A program made the position numbers and the translations under genes. DNA of 64,000 bases, from positions 121,941 through 185,940 of the forward strand of contig NZ_QAJM01000008.1 of the NCBI RefSeq assembly GCF_003852405.1. The letters are read 5' to 3'. Shown piece after piece: positions 16,271-25,372 of the stretch. The notes under the pieces were generated by a model that saw only the letters and a list, made by a program, of their open reading frames with translations, was not told the DNA's origin and searched no databases. Position 1 is the first letter of the stretch, and each line of letters starts with the position of its first letter. This DNA comes from Pseudomonas sp. KBW05 (GTDB lineage Bacteria > Pseudomonadota > Gammaproteobacteria > Pseudomonadales > Pseudomonadaceae).

Positions 16271-16469
16271 TTGTATGACAACCAACCTTAAAACCTGTCA
16301 TGCCGATTTTCAGACCCATCACTTACTCGCGAATCGCCAACCTGCTGAAAATCAAAAAAACCCAGTAAAAACAACGTAAATAACCAAAACAAGCAATCAT
16401 CTTCTGGCCTTATAAGAACAAATCGCCTACCACCGCATTGCAGACCGCAGAAAACCACTTGTATGATGT
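16271..16469. promoter_or_regulatory. Two candidate FCD-GntR operators in front of the glucarate genes
   Basis: TTGTATGACAA (16271-16281) fits the dyad TNGT-N3-ACNA used by FadR/LldR-type GntR proteins. TTGTATGATGT (16459-16469) is an imperfect second copy, 178 bases further and 55 bases before the MFS start. They flank the A/T-rich divergent promoter region (296 bases) between the regulator and the transporter. This arrangement would allow looping repression. Confidence 0.5.
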
Positions 16470-16523
16470 CTATCAACAAGGCACCCAAACCCGCATAAAA
16501 ATAATCAGGGGGAGTTTTGAATT

Positions 16524-17885
16524 GTGAACAATTCAAACCATGCATCTGCCGCACCAGACAATGATTCCACCCTCACGCGTGCCGTGAGCAAAGTGAAGAG
16601 CCATGTGCTCCCACTGTTCGTGATCATGTTCATCCTCAACTACATCGACCGGGTCAATATCGGCTTTGTGCGCACGCACATGGAACACGACCTGGGCATC
16701 GGCGCGGCGGCGTACGGTTTCGGCGCCGGGCTATTCTTCATTGGCTACGCGCTCTTCGAAGTGCCTTCCAATATGCTGCTGCAAAAGGTCGGTGCACGGA
16801 TCTGGCTGACCCGCATCATGTTCACCTGGGGCATCGTCGCCACGCTGATGGCGTTCATCCAGAACGAAACCCACTTCTACATCCTGCGCTTCCTGCTGGG
16901 CGTGGCCGAGGCGGGTTTCTTCCCCGGCGTGATCTATTACTTCACCCGCTGGCTGCCCGCTGCCGAGCGCGGCAAGGCCATCGCGATTTTCCTCAGCGGC
17001 TCGGCGGTTGCGTCGCTGATTTCCGGGCCGTTGTCGGGGGCGCTGTTGCAGATCGAGGGCTTCGGCTTTCACGGCTGGCAGTGGATGTTTGCCATCGAAG
17101 GTTTGGCCTCTGTGGCGCTGGGGTTCTTTGTGTGGTTCTGGCTGGACTCCAAGCCCCACGACGCCAAATGGATGACCCGCGAGGAACAGGACGCGCTGGT
17201 CAACGCCATCGACCGCGAACAACGCGAGCGTGAGGCGCTGATCACGGTCAAACCGACCATCGGCAAGCTGCTCAAGGATCGCCAGATCCTGCTGTTCTGC
17301 GCCCTGTACTTCTGCATCCAACTGACGATCTACGCCGCCACGTTCTGGCTGCCGAGCATCATCAAGAAGATGGGCGACTTGAGTGATGTGCAGGTGGGGT
17401 TCTTCAACTCGATCCCGTGGCTGATCTCGATCATCGCCATGTACGCCTTCGCATCGCTGTCGGGCAAGTTCAAGTTCCAGCAGGCCTGGGTTGCGGCGGC
17501 GTTGTTGATTGCGGCGGCAGGCATGTTCATGTCCACCACTGGCGGGCCGGTGTTTGCCTTTGTGGCGATCTGCTTTGCGGCCATCGGTTTCAAGTCGGCG
17601 TCGTCGCTGTTCTGGCCGATCCCCCAGGGCTACCTGGATGTGCGCATCGCGGCGGCGGTGATCGCGCTGATCAATTCCATCGGCAACCTCGGCGGTTTTG
17701 TCGCGCCGACCACCTTTGGTTTCCTGGAACAAACCACCGGCTCGATCCAGGGCGGCCTCTACGGCCTGGCCGGCACTTCGGTGCTTGCCGCGATCCTGGT
17801 GTTTTTTGCCAAGACTTCGCCCTCTGCCGTGCTGGCGGCGCCAAGCGCCGTGCCCACCGGCGCTGCCATCAGCAAACCTCTCTGA
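16524..17885 (+). CDS. gudP: MFS transporter, probable D-glucarate/galactarate permease
   Basis: The 453-residue product has about twelve hydrophobic helices and belongs to the anion:cation symporter branch of the major facilitator superfamily. Typical motifs are FILNYIDRVNIGFVRTHMEH in helix 1 and the long N-terminal LPLFVIMF lead, with AEAGFFPGVIYYFTRWLPAA around helix 4-5. That branch includes GudP, GarP and phthalate carriers. The substrate is assigned from the glucarate dehydratase gene 19 bases downstream in the same orientation. GTG 16524 is preceded by GGGGGAG at ten bases. A hexuronate carrier would be the main alternative. Confidence 0.85.
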   Translation: MNNSNHASAAPDNDSTLTRAVSKVKSHVLPLFVIMFILNYIDRVNIGFVRTHMEHDLGIGAAAYGFGAGLFFIGYALFEVPSNMLLQKVGARIWLTRIMFTWGIVATLMAFIQNETHFYILRFLLGVAEAGFFPGVIYYFTRWLPAAERGKAIAIFLSGSAVASLISGPLSGALLQIEGFGFHGWQWMFAIEGLASVALGFFVWFWLDSKPHDAKWMTREEQDALVNAIDREQREREALITVKPTIGKLLKDRQILLFCALYFCIQLTIYAATFWLPSIIKKMGDLSDVQVGFFNSIPWLISIIAMYAFASLSGKFKFQQAWVAAALLIAAAGMFMSTTGGPVFAFVAICFAAIGFKSASSLFWPIPQGYLDVRIAAAVIALINSIGNLGGFVAPTTFGFLEQTTGSIQGGLYGLAGTSVLAAILVFFAKTSPSAVLAAPSAVPTGAAISKPL

Positions 17886-17904
17886 GCCCAATTAGGAACC
17901 TGCC

Positions 17905-19230
17905 ATGAACACGCCAGTAGTCACACACTTTCAAGTCATTCCCGTCGCCGGCCACGACAGCATGCTGCTCAATCTCAGCGGCGCCCACGGCCCGTATTTC
18001 ACGCGCAATATCGTCATTCTCAAGGACAGCAGCGGCCACACCGGCGTCGGCGAAGTGCCCGGCGGCGAACGTATCCGCGAAACCCTGGAAGACGCGCGCA
18101 GCCTGGTGATCGGCCAACCCATCGGCCAGTACCAGCGCATCCTCAACCAGATGCGCAGCACCTTTGCCTCGCGGGACTCGGCCGGGCGCGGCCTGCAGAC
18201 CTTTGACCTGCGCATCACCATTCATGCCGTCACCGCCATGGAGGCGGCGTTGCTCGACCTGCTGGGGCAGTTCCTCGAAGTGCCCGTGGCCGCTTTGCTC
18301 GGCGAAGGGCAGCAGCGCGATGCGGTCAAAATGCTCGGCTACCTGTTCTACGTCGGCGACCGCAACGCCACCGACCTGGCCTACCGCAACGAAGCGGATG
18401 CCGATGACGACTGGTTCCGCCTGCGCCACGAACAGGCGCTGACCAGCGACGCCGTGGTGCGCCTGGCCGAAGCCGCCAAGGCCAAGTACGGCTTCAACGA
18501 CTTCAAACTCAAAGGGGGTGTATTGAGCGGCGACGCCGAAATCGAAGCCGTCACCGCCCTGGCCGAACGCTTCCCCGATGCGCGCATCACCCTCGACCCG
18601 AACGGTGCCTGGTCATTGAAAGAAGCCATCCGCCTGTGCCGCGATCAGCACCATGTACTCGCTTACGCCGAAGACCCATGCGGTGCGGAGAACGGTTATT
18701 CCGGCCGCGAAGTCATGGCCGAATTCCGCCGTGCCACCGGCCTGAAAACCGCCACCAACATGATCGCCACCGACTGGCGCGAGATGGGCCACGCGATCCA
18801 ACTGCAATCGGTGGACATCCCACTGGCTGACCCACACTTTTGGACGATGCAGGGCTCGGTACGCGTCGCGCAGATGTGCCATGAGTGGGGCCTGACCTGG
18901 GGCTCGCACTCCAACAACCATTTCGATATTTCCCTGGCGATGTTCACCCAGGTCGCCGCCGCCGCGCCGGGCGACATCACCGCCATCGACACCCACTGGA
19001 TCTGGCAGGACGGCCAGCGCCTGACCCGCGAACCGTTGAAAATCGAAGGGGGTTACGTGCAGATGCCGAGCAAGCCCGGGCTGGGGGTCGACATCGACAT
19101 GGACGCCGTGGCCAAGGCGCACGAGCTGTACAAAGGCATGGGCCTCGGTGCGCGAGATGACAGCGTGGCGATGCAGTTTCTGATTCCGGGGTGGACGTTC
19201 AACAACAAGCAGCCGTGCCTGGTGCGATGA
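17905..19230 (+). CDS. gudD: Glucarate dehydratase
   Basis: The 441-residue enolase-superfamily enzyme converts D-glucarate to 5-keto-4-deoxyglucarate in the cytoplasm. The N-terminal capping domain carries [19 protein letters not shown]. The barrel shows the catalytic KLKGG lysine, metal ligands in DPNGAW and EDPCG, the ATNMIATDW segment and the catalytic His in [13 protein letters not shown]. These features and the length match GudD closely. It forms an operon with the upstream transporter gene, and the GntR regulator at 15475 presumably controls both. The downstream aldolase and dehydrogenase steps are not in this window. Confidence 0.95.
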   Translation: MNTPVVTHFQVIPVAGHDSMLLNLSGAHGPYFTRNIVILKDSSGHTGVGEVPGGERIRETLEDARSLVIGQPIGQYQRILNQMRSTFASRDSAGRGLQTFDLRITIHAVTAMEAALLDLLGQFLEVPVAALLGEGQQRDAVKMLGYLFYVGDRNATDLAYRNEADADDDWFRLRHEQALTSDAVVRLAEAAKAKYGFNDFKLKGGVLSGDAEIEAVTALAERFPDARITLDPNGAWSLKEAIRLCRDQHHVLAYAEDPCGAENGYSGREVMAEFRRATGLKTATNMIATDWREMGHAIQLQSVDIPLADPHFWTMQGSVRVAQMCHEWGLTWGSHSNNHFDISLAMFTQVAAAAPGDITAIDTHWIWQDGQRLTREPLKIEGGYVQMPSKPGLGVDIDMDAVAKAHELYKGMGLGARDDSVAMQFLIPGWTFNNKQPCLVR

Positions 19231-19252
19231 GCTAGAGAACAGAGATCAAAAA

Positions 19253-19342
19253 TGTGGGAGCGGGCTTGCTCGCGAATGCGGTGGGCCAGTCACCTGATGA
19301 GTTGGCTGATCCAGCGCCTTCGCGAGCAAGCCCGCTCCCACA
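19253..19342. repeat. REP pair (GTGGGAGCGGGCTTGC type)
   Basis: TGTGGGAGCGGGCTTGCTCG and its inverse complement are separated by a loop with CAGTCACCTGATGAGTTGGC, close to the loops at 8235 and 62364. It lies between gudD and the antitoxin gene and may end both convergent transcripts. Confidence 0.9.
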
Positions 19343-19364
19343 TTTCGATCGCGTCGCTCTGAAG

Positions 19365-19733
19365 TCAGGGCTTGCGGGTGACGACGGGCGCTTTCTTGAT
19401 CGCAATCGGCTGCACGGTAAGCTCAACGCCCAACGCCAACATCAGCTTCTGGATCGTCTCATAGCGCGTTTTCGAGCCGCCTTTGAGCGTCTTGTACAGG
19501 CTCTCCCGATTAACTCCCGCCGCCTCGGCCACCTTGTTCACCCCCTGGGCCTTGGCGACTTCGGCGAGTGCCTTCATCAGTATCTGCGGGTCCTGGGACT
19601 TCATGCTTTGTGCCAGATAAGCACTGATCACTTCCGGGCTGTCCAGGAAGCGCGAGGCTTCGTAGACGCTGGTGCCGGAGGTATCCAGATCGAGGATCGG
19701 CATGTCCTCGGGTTTGAATGTCGATTCGCTCAT
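19365..19733 (-). CDS. Putative addiction-module antidote (HigA-like, COG3636 type)
   Basis: The 122-residue product has a helix-turn-helix in its C-terminal half (VNKVAEAAGVNRESLYKTLK followed by GGSKTRYETIQKLM), the pattern of antidote proteins that bind the operator and neutralise a RelE/HigB-like toxin. The N-terminal part (EASRFLDSPEVISAYL) is the usual toxin-binding portion. It starts one base after the toxin stop, the inverted toxin-first order of this family. The C-terminal tail is Lys/Pro-rich and slightly longer than normal. Confidence 0.88.
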   Translation of the reverse strand: MSESTFKPEDMPILDLDTSGTSVYEASRFLDSPEVISAYLAQSMKSQDPQILMKALAEVAKAQGVNKVAEAAGVNRESLYKTLKGGSKTRYETIQKLMLALGVELTVQPIAIKKAPVVTRKP

Positions 19734-19734
19734 T

Positions 19735-20037
19735 TCATTGACCTCTCAGGGCATCGAGGATCTCTTTTGCCCGTTTGATTCCTCGTTTTTGGTCGGTTTT
19801 ATCGCTGCCCCACACCATCAGGTAGGCCGTGATTCCCGTGCGCACAAAGTAGATTCTGTAGCCGGGCCCGACAAACACGCGCATCTCACTCAGCCCTTCG
19901 CCTGCCGGCTCGCAATCGCCGAAGTTGTTTTCTTCGGCGCGGTCCAGCCGGGTGAGCACCGCCGTTTTTCCGCAAACATCCCGCATACCGTCGAGCCATG
20001 TATCAAACTCCGGCGTCCTGCCGATCAGGTTAGTCAC
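19735..20037 (-). CDS. RelE/ParE superfamily toxin (HigB-like, COG3657 type)
   Basis: The 100-residue basic protein contains the family core TRLDRAEENNFGDCEPAGEG, LSEMRVFVGPGYRIYFVRTG and DKTDQKRGIKRAKEIL. It would act as a ribosome-dependent mRNA endonuclease held in check by the adjacent antidote. The conserved Lys/Arg and Tyr of the active face (YRIYF, KRGIKRAK) are present, so the toxin looks intact. The pair lies in a small accessory stretch between the gud genes and two unknown gene groups. Only a short promoter region (20038-20282) is available to it. Confidence 0.9.
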   Translation of the reverse strand: MTNLIGRTPEFDTWLDGMRDVCGKTAVLTRLDRAEENNFGDCEPAGEGLSEMRVFVGPGYRIYFVRTGITAYLMVWGSDKTDQKRGIKRAKEILDALRGQ

Positions 20038-20282
20038 ACAATCACCTGTAGCCTACTGGCTACTCCTTGCCAATGCTAGTGGATTTTTAAGTCTGGTGCG
20101 CTCCAGATAAAAAACCCTAGTCCAGCGCCCGCAGGAGCGGCCTGGCAATTCTATGAGCGCGTGTTTCTCTGGTGAATCAGGTGACATCTCCCACCATTGA
20201 TCTTCACACCCGCGCGCCCCTCGCTTTGCGTAGAATGCGACGCCTCGTCATCAGGACCGTCTCAACCCAGGAGGGGTAACGC

Positions 20283-20798
20283 ATGCAACCCGACACCACG
20301 ATCAAAAAACTCCAGCTCAAGGACCAACTGCGCAGCGAGCCTTCCAAGGCCTGGGCGCCGGTAGAACAAGCCCTCGCTTATCTTGCGCTGATGACCCCCA
20401 TACTGCTGCTTGCCGAGTACTTTGGTATCACCGACACGTTCAAGATGAACTTGCTCGTTGGCGGGGCCATAGGTGCAGTCATAGGCTCGACTTTCAACTT
20501 CTTCAGCAGCATGGCACTGTCCCAATGGACCGTGCCCGGCCAGGTCGATCCAGAGGCCGTACGCAGCGCCATGCTCGCCCTGAAATACGTCGAACCACAG
20601 CCCGGCGTGTACCAGCCGAAAAGGCCGCTGTTCAGCCTGTTTCATCGCTACCAGTCCGAGCGCATCACCCTGCAAGCCATGGGCGGTAATACGCTCATCA
20701 GCGGCCCTTACAAACAGCTGAAACTGCTCTCGGCCTTCATGCTCCCCGACGCGCAATCCCCAGCATCCGATCACACGCCGCCCACAGTGCAAGGCTGA
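20283..20798 (+). CDS. Hypothetical membrane protein, 171 residues
   Basis: Two adjacent hydrophobic segments (ALAYLALMTPILLLAEYFGI and LLVGGAIGAVIGSTFNFF) near the N-terminus suggest a hairpin in the inner membrane, with the rest in the cytoplasm. I do not recognise a family. AGGAGGGG lies six bases before ATG 20283, a strong ribosome-binding site. The product is convergent with the gene at 20823 (24-base gap). The upstream 245 bases hold the toxin promoter and no further gene. Confidence 0.65.
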   Translation: MQPDTTIKKLQLKDQLRSEPSKAWAPVEQALAYLALMTPILLLAEYFGITDTFKMNLLVGGAIGAVIGSTFNFFSSMALSQWTVPGQVDPEAVRSAMLALKYVEPQPGVYQPKRPLFSLFHRYQSERITLQAMGGNTLISGPYKQLKLLSAFMLPDAQSPASDHTPPTVQG

Positions 20799-20822
20799 TA
20801 GGTTGTCGGAGATCAACAGCGC

Positions 20823-22145
20823 TCAGGACATGAAATTTCGCATCAACTTGAACAAGTTGCCGGGCATGAGCCAGCGCGTGCCTGGCTGGTCAGGGCGGTC
20901 CGCGCTGTAGTCCATGACGGTATGATTGGGCGACTCGCGACCAAAGGTCGCCGGCGCCTGATCGTCAGGACGAGCGGCTGGCTCGATCAGCCGGCCGGTT
21001 GCTTTGTCCAGCACATAGCCCGCGGCTTTGCCTTCTTCGGTAAGCGTCCAAACGCCATCGACGTTCGTGACATGCGCTTTGAAAGGGGGAAGTTTCACGT
21101 TCTTGTGGGTGGTAACCACAACATTGTCGTTGATGCTGATTGACTTGTAGGACGCGAACTTGCGGTCAAGTGAGGTTTGCGTAGTGCCTTCGGCTGAGAA
21201 CTTGATCACCATCTGCTCAAGAAAAGCCAGATCACTGGTGTTTTGCAGCGCACCGTAACCAGGATCGAGAAAGTGGCGTAGAAAGCCCCGGTCGATAAGC
21301 GTGCTGTTGATCGCCGTGCCGTTCAAGATGCGTGAAGCGGTGGCTGCATCCTCTGCCTGGAAGTCTACCGTAACCATGTACCCCTCCAGGTCGTAACCCT
21401 TGCCGTTGTTGGCATTCAGGAGCTGGCGGCCATCGTTGTGATGGCGATAGTCAGCCAGTAAACCGGCCACGTTATCGACATTGCGCAAATCTGCACCTTG
21501 CTCCTGCGCATACGCGTACATTTGCGACAGTAATTCACGATCATCTCGGGTGAGAAAGTCATAAGCACTTTGACTCATGTTGAGCATGGTCATTGGAGCT
21601 TTGGCAACTGGGGGCTCGATGCCGAGAAACAAGCGGGAGACCATGATCTCCCGCCCACTGGCAGATACATCGGCAGTATTTGCAGTGCCAGACGCGGCGG
21701 AAGCCTGCAACTCCTTCCACGCGGCGCACCGCTCGTTGATGGTAAAGGAGCCCCCCTCATCGTGGGCAATCAGATTCAACTGGTCGCGCGCGAGGCCTTT
21801 GAACGGATTGCTATCAGCGCCGTCGATGAAGCAGGTAGCTTGCCGAGCCCGAGCTAGAAGCTCCGCCCCCTCGGAATCAGATTGTGCTTTGTTGGCGAGA
21901 TAGGCTTCTGCGGCAAGTGTGTCGCGCCCGTCCTTATGAGTGTCGCGGGCTTTAGCCCGTTCTGCCGCCTCGCTAAGTTGGCGGGCCAGCGTTGACAACG
22001 TGCTGATCGTACCAGTGTCGCCCTCGGTGTTTGAGGTATTGCTTTCACCGTCCACAGGCATAACCGATGGCGCGTGGACAGCGCTAGAGGGAACGCTTGC
22101 CAAGCGACTGTCCGCTAAAGAAAACCGCGTCACAATAGTATTCAT
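20823..22145 (-). CDS. Hypothetical protein, 440 residues, effector-like composition
   Basis: The product begins MNTIVTRFSLADSRL with a Ser/Thr-rich, low-complexity N-terminus of about 70 residues, an unstructured lead of the kind seen in proteins exported by type III systems; this is suggestive only. A possible domain follows with SAYDFLTRDDRELLSQMYAY and the C-terminal region DGVWTLTEEGKAAGYVLDKA. I do not recognise a family. ATG 22145 is chosen because GGAGGA lies five bases before it; an upstream ATG would overlap that site. It is the second gene of an operon with the exported protein at 22673, 45 bases upstream. Confidence 0.65.
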   Translation of the reverse strand: MNTIVTRFSLADSRLASVPSSAVHAPSVMPVDGESNTSNTEGDTGTISTLSTLARQLSEAAERAKARDTHKDGRDTLAAEAYLANKAQSDSEGAELLARARQATCFIDGADSNPFKGLARDQLNLIAHDEGGSFTINERCAAWKELQASAASGTANTADVSASGREIMVSRLFLGIEPPVAKAPMTMLNMSQSAYDFLTRDDRELLSQMYAYAQEQGADLRNVDNVAGLLADYRHHNDGRQLLNANNGKGYDLEGYMVTVDFQAEDAATASRILNGTAINSTLIDRGFLRHFLDPGYGALQNTSDLAFLEQMVIKFSAEGTTQTSLDRKFASYKSISINDNVVVTTHKNVKLPPFKAHVTNVDGVWTLTEEGKAAGYVLDKATGRLIEPAARPDDQAPATFGRESPNHTVMDYSADRPDQPGTRWLMPGNLFKLMRNFMS

Positions 22146-22190
22146 GACCATCCTCCATACCCCACACACACGAGAATTTAAAGCAACTAA

Positions 22191-22673
22191 CTAATAGCTA
22201 TAGTGATAAGTCACCGAGTCAGTACCGGCGGGATAAGCAAGTCGTGCACCACCATCTTTTACATGATGTTTTATTGTGACCGATGCGCCCCTGCCGAATG
22301 GCAGATCATCAAAATCATGCAACGTACCCGACATACTCGGCCAGATTGGCCTGCAATTGTTTTCCAACCCCTGGAAGGGCCGGAAATAGCAAAGTTCTAC
22401 TTTTTCGTCGAGCGTTTGAGGGTACGACGTTGTTCGCCACTCAATACCCCGCAACTTCATCGATCGCCCGACTGTCGCATCCGGAAAATCCGTATTGCTC
22501 AGACCAAAAAAAGATAAACCCGTACCACCAATTGATATCACGGTAATAACATCCGGCGCATCGGTCTTAGTGATCGTCGCGTCCACCGCGTAAACGGCAC
22601 CGCTGAAGGATAGCAACGCAGCAACCAGAAAACCGACCCGATAGTTACATGGAAAAAACATTAGCCTCTTCAT
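22191..22673 (-). CDS. Exported hypothetical protein, 160 residues
   Basis: From ATG 22673 the product has a signal peptide (CNYRVGFLVAALLSFSGAVY then AVDAT), so it is exported to the periplasm or beyond. Mature segments IGGTGLSFFGLSNTDFPDAT, IEWRTTSYPQ and VTIKHHVKDGG look beta-rich. A pair of cysteines (ELCYF, NNCRPIW) may form a disulfide. I do not recognise a family. The DNA is clearly more A/T-rich than average here. AGGGTGAT precedes the start. The unknown 440-residue gene follows in the same operon. Confidence 0.65.
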   Translation of the reverse strand: MKRLMFFPCNYRVGFLVAALLSFSGAVYAVDATITKTDAPDVITVISIGGTGLSFFGLSNTDFPDATVGRSMKLRGIEWRTTSYPQTLDEKVELCYFRPFQGLENNCRPIWPSMSGTLHDFDDLPFGRGASVTIKHHVKDGGARLAYPAGTDSVTYHYSY

Positions 22674-22920
22674 AATTATCACCCTAGCGTCAGGAGTTAA
22701 TACAAAAGAATCAAACCAATCAACCTGTAAGAACCACGCCACCACTCTTGCACGAATTAACAATCACCAACATCCACCCACTTCCTAAAATAATGAACGA
22801 CAACTCCGTCATACTTAAAAGTAGGATCACGCCAGAAACTTCCTAGTCCCCTGCCCCCTCTACCAAAACCGCCGATTTCCAGTCATGATCCGCGCCTCAC
22901 TTTCAAGGACGATAACAACA

Positions 22921-23946
22921 GTGAAAAACGCCCTCCGCGCCTTGCTCTTGATTGGCCTCACCACACCCGCATTCGCCGACAACGCCCCTATCGGTTTCCA
23001 GAACACCACCCTCCCCGACGCGCAGAACAACCGCCCGTTGCAGATGGTCGTCTGGTACCCCGCCAACACCAAAGCCAAACCGGAATTGATCCGCGACGAT
23101 GCCGTGTTCTACGGCGCCCTCGCCGTACCCGACGCGCCGCCTGCCAGTGGTAAACATCCGCTGGTGGTGATGTCCCATGGCAACGGCGGCAATTGGGGCA
23201 ACCAGCTGTGGCTGGCCAGTGCGCTGGCCCACAAGGGCTACATCGTTGCGGCGGTCAACCACCCCGGCACCACCAGCAAAGACCGCAGCCCGGAAGCCGC
23301 CGCGCAATTGTGGCAGCGGCCCAAGGACCTGAGCCGGGCCATCGATGCGGTGCTCGCGCAGCCGCAGCAGTTTGGCGCAGTCGCCCCGCAGCGGATTGCC
23401 GCCATCGGGCACTCCCTCGGTGGCTGGACCGTGCTGGAGCTCGCCGGCGCGCGCTTCGACCCCGCGCTGTTCGCCAAGGATTGCGCGGCCCACGTGCAGC
23501 TGTCCGGCTGCATCGCCTATCAGAAGACGAACCCCGACAGCACCCAGATGGCGGCCGACTTGCGCGACAAGCGCGTCACCGCCGTGGTGTCCCTGGACCT
23601 GGGCCTGTCACGCGGCATGACCGACGCCAGCCTCGCCGCACTGCCGGTGCCGGTATTGGTGCTGGCGGCAGCGGCGAACGGGCCGGATCTGCCCGCTGAA
23701 TTGGAGTCTACGGACCTGGCCAAGCGTCTGCCCAAGGCAACGGCACAGTATTTGAAGATCGACGACGCCACCCACTTCAGCTTTATGGCGATCTGCAAAC
23801 CCACGGGCGAGGCGCTGATCGAAGAAAGCTCGCCCGGTGACGGGATGATTTGTCACGATGCCAAGGGCGCGCGGCCACGGGAAGTGATCCAGCAGCAGGT
23901 GGTAGGATTGATCACCGATTTCCTGGCGCGGCCTGCAGCCAAGTAG
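22921..23946 (+). CDS. Exported alpha/beta hydrolase, dienelactone-hydrolase-like
   Basis: From GTG 22921 the product has 341 residues and a signal peptide (KNALRALLLIGLTTPAFA, cleavage before DNAPI). The fold shows the oxyanion segment VVMSHGNGGNWGNQLWLA, the nucleophile elbow GHSLGG (catalytic Ser) and a late His in DDATHFSFM. The group (COG4188) contains esterases and lipase-like periplasmic enzymes; the substrate is unknown. An in-frame ATG 12 codons upstream lacks a ribosome-binding site, whereas AAGGA lies eleven bases before the GTG. It is followed 31 bases later by a MocR-type regulator in the same orientation. Confidence 0.85.
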   Translation: MKNALRALLLIGLTTPAFADNAPIGFQNTTLPDAQNNRPLQMVVWYPANTKAKPELIRDDAVFYGALAVPDAPPASGKHPLVVMSHGNGGNWGNQLWLASALAHKGYIVAAVNHPGTTSKDRSPEAAAQLWQRPKDLSRAIDAVLAQPQQFGAVAPQRIAAIGHSLGGWTVLELAGARFDPALFAKDCAAHVQLSGCIAYQKTNPDSTQMAADLRDKRVTAVVSLDLGLSRGMTDASLAALPVPVLVLAAAANGPDLPAELESTDLAKRLPKATAQYLKIDDATHFSFMAICKPTGEALIEESSPGDGMICHDAKGARPREVIQQQVVGLITDFLARPAAK

Positions 23947-23977
23947 CAGCGGTTCGGCTTGATCGGCAGGAGGATCC

Positions 23978-25372
23978 ATGGACAAGACCACCACCACGCC
24001 CTTCGCCTACCAAGCCGTCTACCGTTACCTCGTCGAGTTGATCGAGACCGCCCCGGCGCAAGGCGTGCACAAGCTGCCATCTCTGCGCCAACTGGCCCAG
24101 CGCCTGGGGGTGTCGGTCTCGACCACCAAGTACGCCTATGCATTGCTCGAAGATGAAGGACGCATCTGCGCCAGACCCAAGCAGGGTTATTTCACTCGGT
24201 TGATGCCAGTTGTTGCAGTGAATGAACGCTTACCCAACCTGCTTGACCAGGTTTTCGCCAGCGCCCGCCAACCGGGCATGCTGGCCCTGAGCAGCGACGC
24301 ACCGGCCATGTTGCTGTCGCTGGAAAACCCATTGCTGATGATCGAGCGCGAACTGGCTCGCCACTACCCACGCTCGCCCACCCCGCTCTTCCTGCCGTTC
24401 GGTGAAGCCGAATTACGCGCGGCACTGGCCGAACGCTACACCCGTTCCACTGACGACTATTGGCAGGCGGATCAGGTGTACATCGGCGCGGACCTGCACA
24501 GTGTACTGGCGTTGTCGTTGCGCGCACTGGACCTGGAAGGCAGCGTGGCGCTGGTGGAATCACCCTGTTCGTGGGCGATCCTGCGCCAGTTGCAGGCGGC
24601 CCGGATCCGCGTGATCGAAGTGCCGCTCGACGCCGACGGGCGCTTTGACCTCGGTGCACTGAATGACGTGCTCAACCACGAACCCATCCGCCTGGCCGTA
24701 CTGTCCTCGACGGTGAACACGCCCCACGGCAGCGTGACACCGGCCCAGGACAAGCAACAGATCTGTCAGTGGCTGGCGCAAAGGGCGATCTGGCTGTTCG
24801 AAAACGACACGTACGGCGAGCTGTACTTCGCCGCGCAACCGGCCCGTTACCGCGACTTTGCCGACCCACAGAAGCTGCTGGTGTTCTCCACCTTCGACAA
24901 GGTCATCGGTGCGGAAGCGCCCTACGGTTACGTGCTGTGTCGCGGCCACGCGGCGCAGTTGCAGCAGCAGTTCCGGGAGCGGGCATTCCGCCTCTCGCCG
25001 AGCCGCCAGAAAGCCATCGCCAAACTGTTCGGCACCCGGCGTTTCGACCTGCATCTACAGGCCCTGCGCGCCCTGCTGATGGAGCACATGACGCGCCTGC
25101 GCAGCCTGCTGGATGAACACGGCGCAGGCCAGTTCCACGTGACCTCCCCGCAAGGTGGTGCGTGCTTCTGGCTGGCGGCCACGCACCCAACCGACATGCG
25201 CCAAGTGTTCGAACGCCTGCTGGCCCAGCGAATCGTCATCGCCCCGGGGGAGCTGTTCAGCCAGCAAGGTGCCTGGAAACATCACCTGCGCCTGAGCTTC
25301 ACCCTCGACTGGAGCAAGGATATTGCCCAAGCCGTGCAGCAACTGGCCCAGGCCATCCGTCACAGCCCATAG
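23978..25372 (+). CDS. MocR-type regulator (GntR helix-turn-helix fused to aminotransferase fold)
   Basis: The 464-residue product has a GntR winged helix (about 10-75: [20 protein letters not shown] then [13 protein letters not shown]) and a class-I aminotransferase-like domain (about 110-460). The PLP lysine is probably the K in [16 protein letters not shown]. MocR proteins use the PLP domain to sense vitamins or amino acids. Its gene overlaps the 3' end of the convergent panB-like gene, and the two neighbouring products may be functionally linked. RBS AGGAGGATCC precedes ATG 23978. Confidence 0.92.
   Translation: MDKTTTTPFAYQAVYRYLVELIETAPAQGVHKLPSLRQLAQRLGVSVSTTKYAYALLEDEGRICARPKQGYFTRLMPVVAVNERLPNLLDQVFASARQPGMLALSSDAPAMLLSLENPLLMIERELARHYPRSPTPLFLPFGEAELRAALAERYTRSTDDYWQADQVYIGADLHSVLALSLRALDLEGSVALVESPCSWAILRQLQAARIRVIEVPLDADGRFDLGALNDVLNHEPIRLAVLSSTVNTPHGSVTPAQDKQQICQWLAQRAIWLFENDTYGELYFAAQPARYRDFADPQKLLVFSTFDKVIGAEAPYGYVLCRGHAAQLQQQFRERAFRLSPSRQKAIAKLFGTRRFDLHLQALRALLMEHMTRLRSLLDEHGAGQFHVTSPQGGACFWLAATHPTDMRQVFERLLAQRIVIAPGELFSQQGAWKHHLRLSFTLDWSKDIAQAVQQLAQAIRHSP

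Noticed and set aside
16731-17891. 386-codon minus-strand frame opposite the MFS transporter
   Set aside because: Full-length overlap with a twelve-helix transporter; product is charged low-complexity without start signals.
22782-22845. TTCCTA sequences upstream of the exported 160-residue protein
   Set aside because: They look like the motif near the Mor-type gene, but the flanks differ and the stretch is A/T-rich, so chance is likely.
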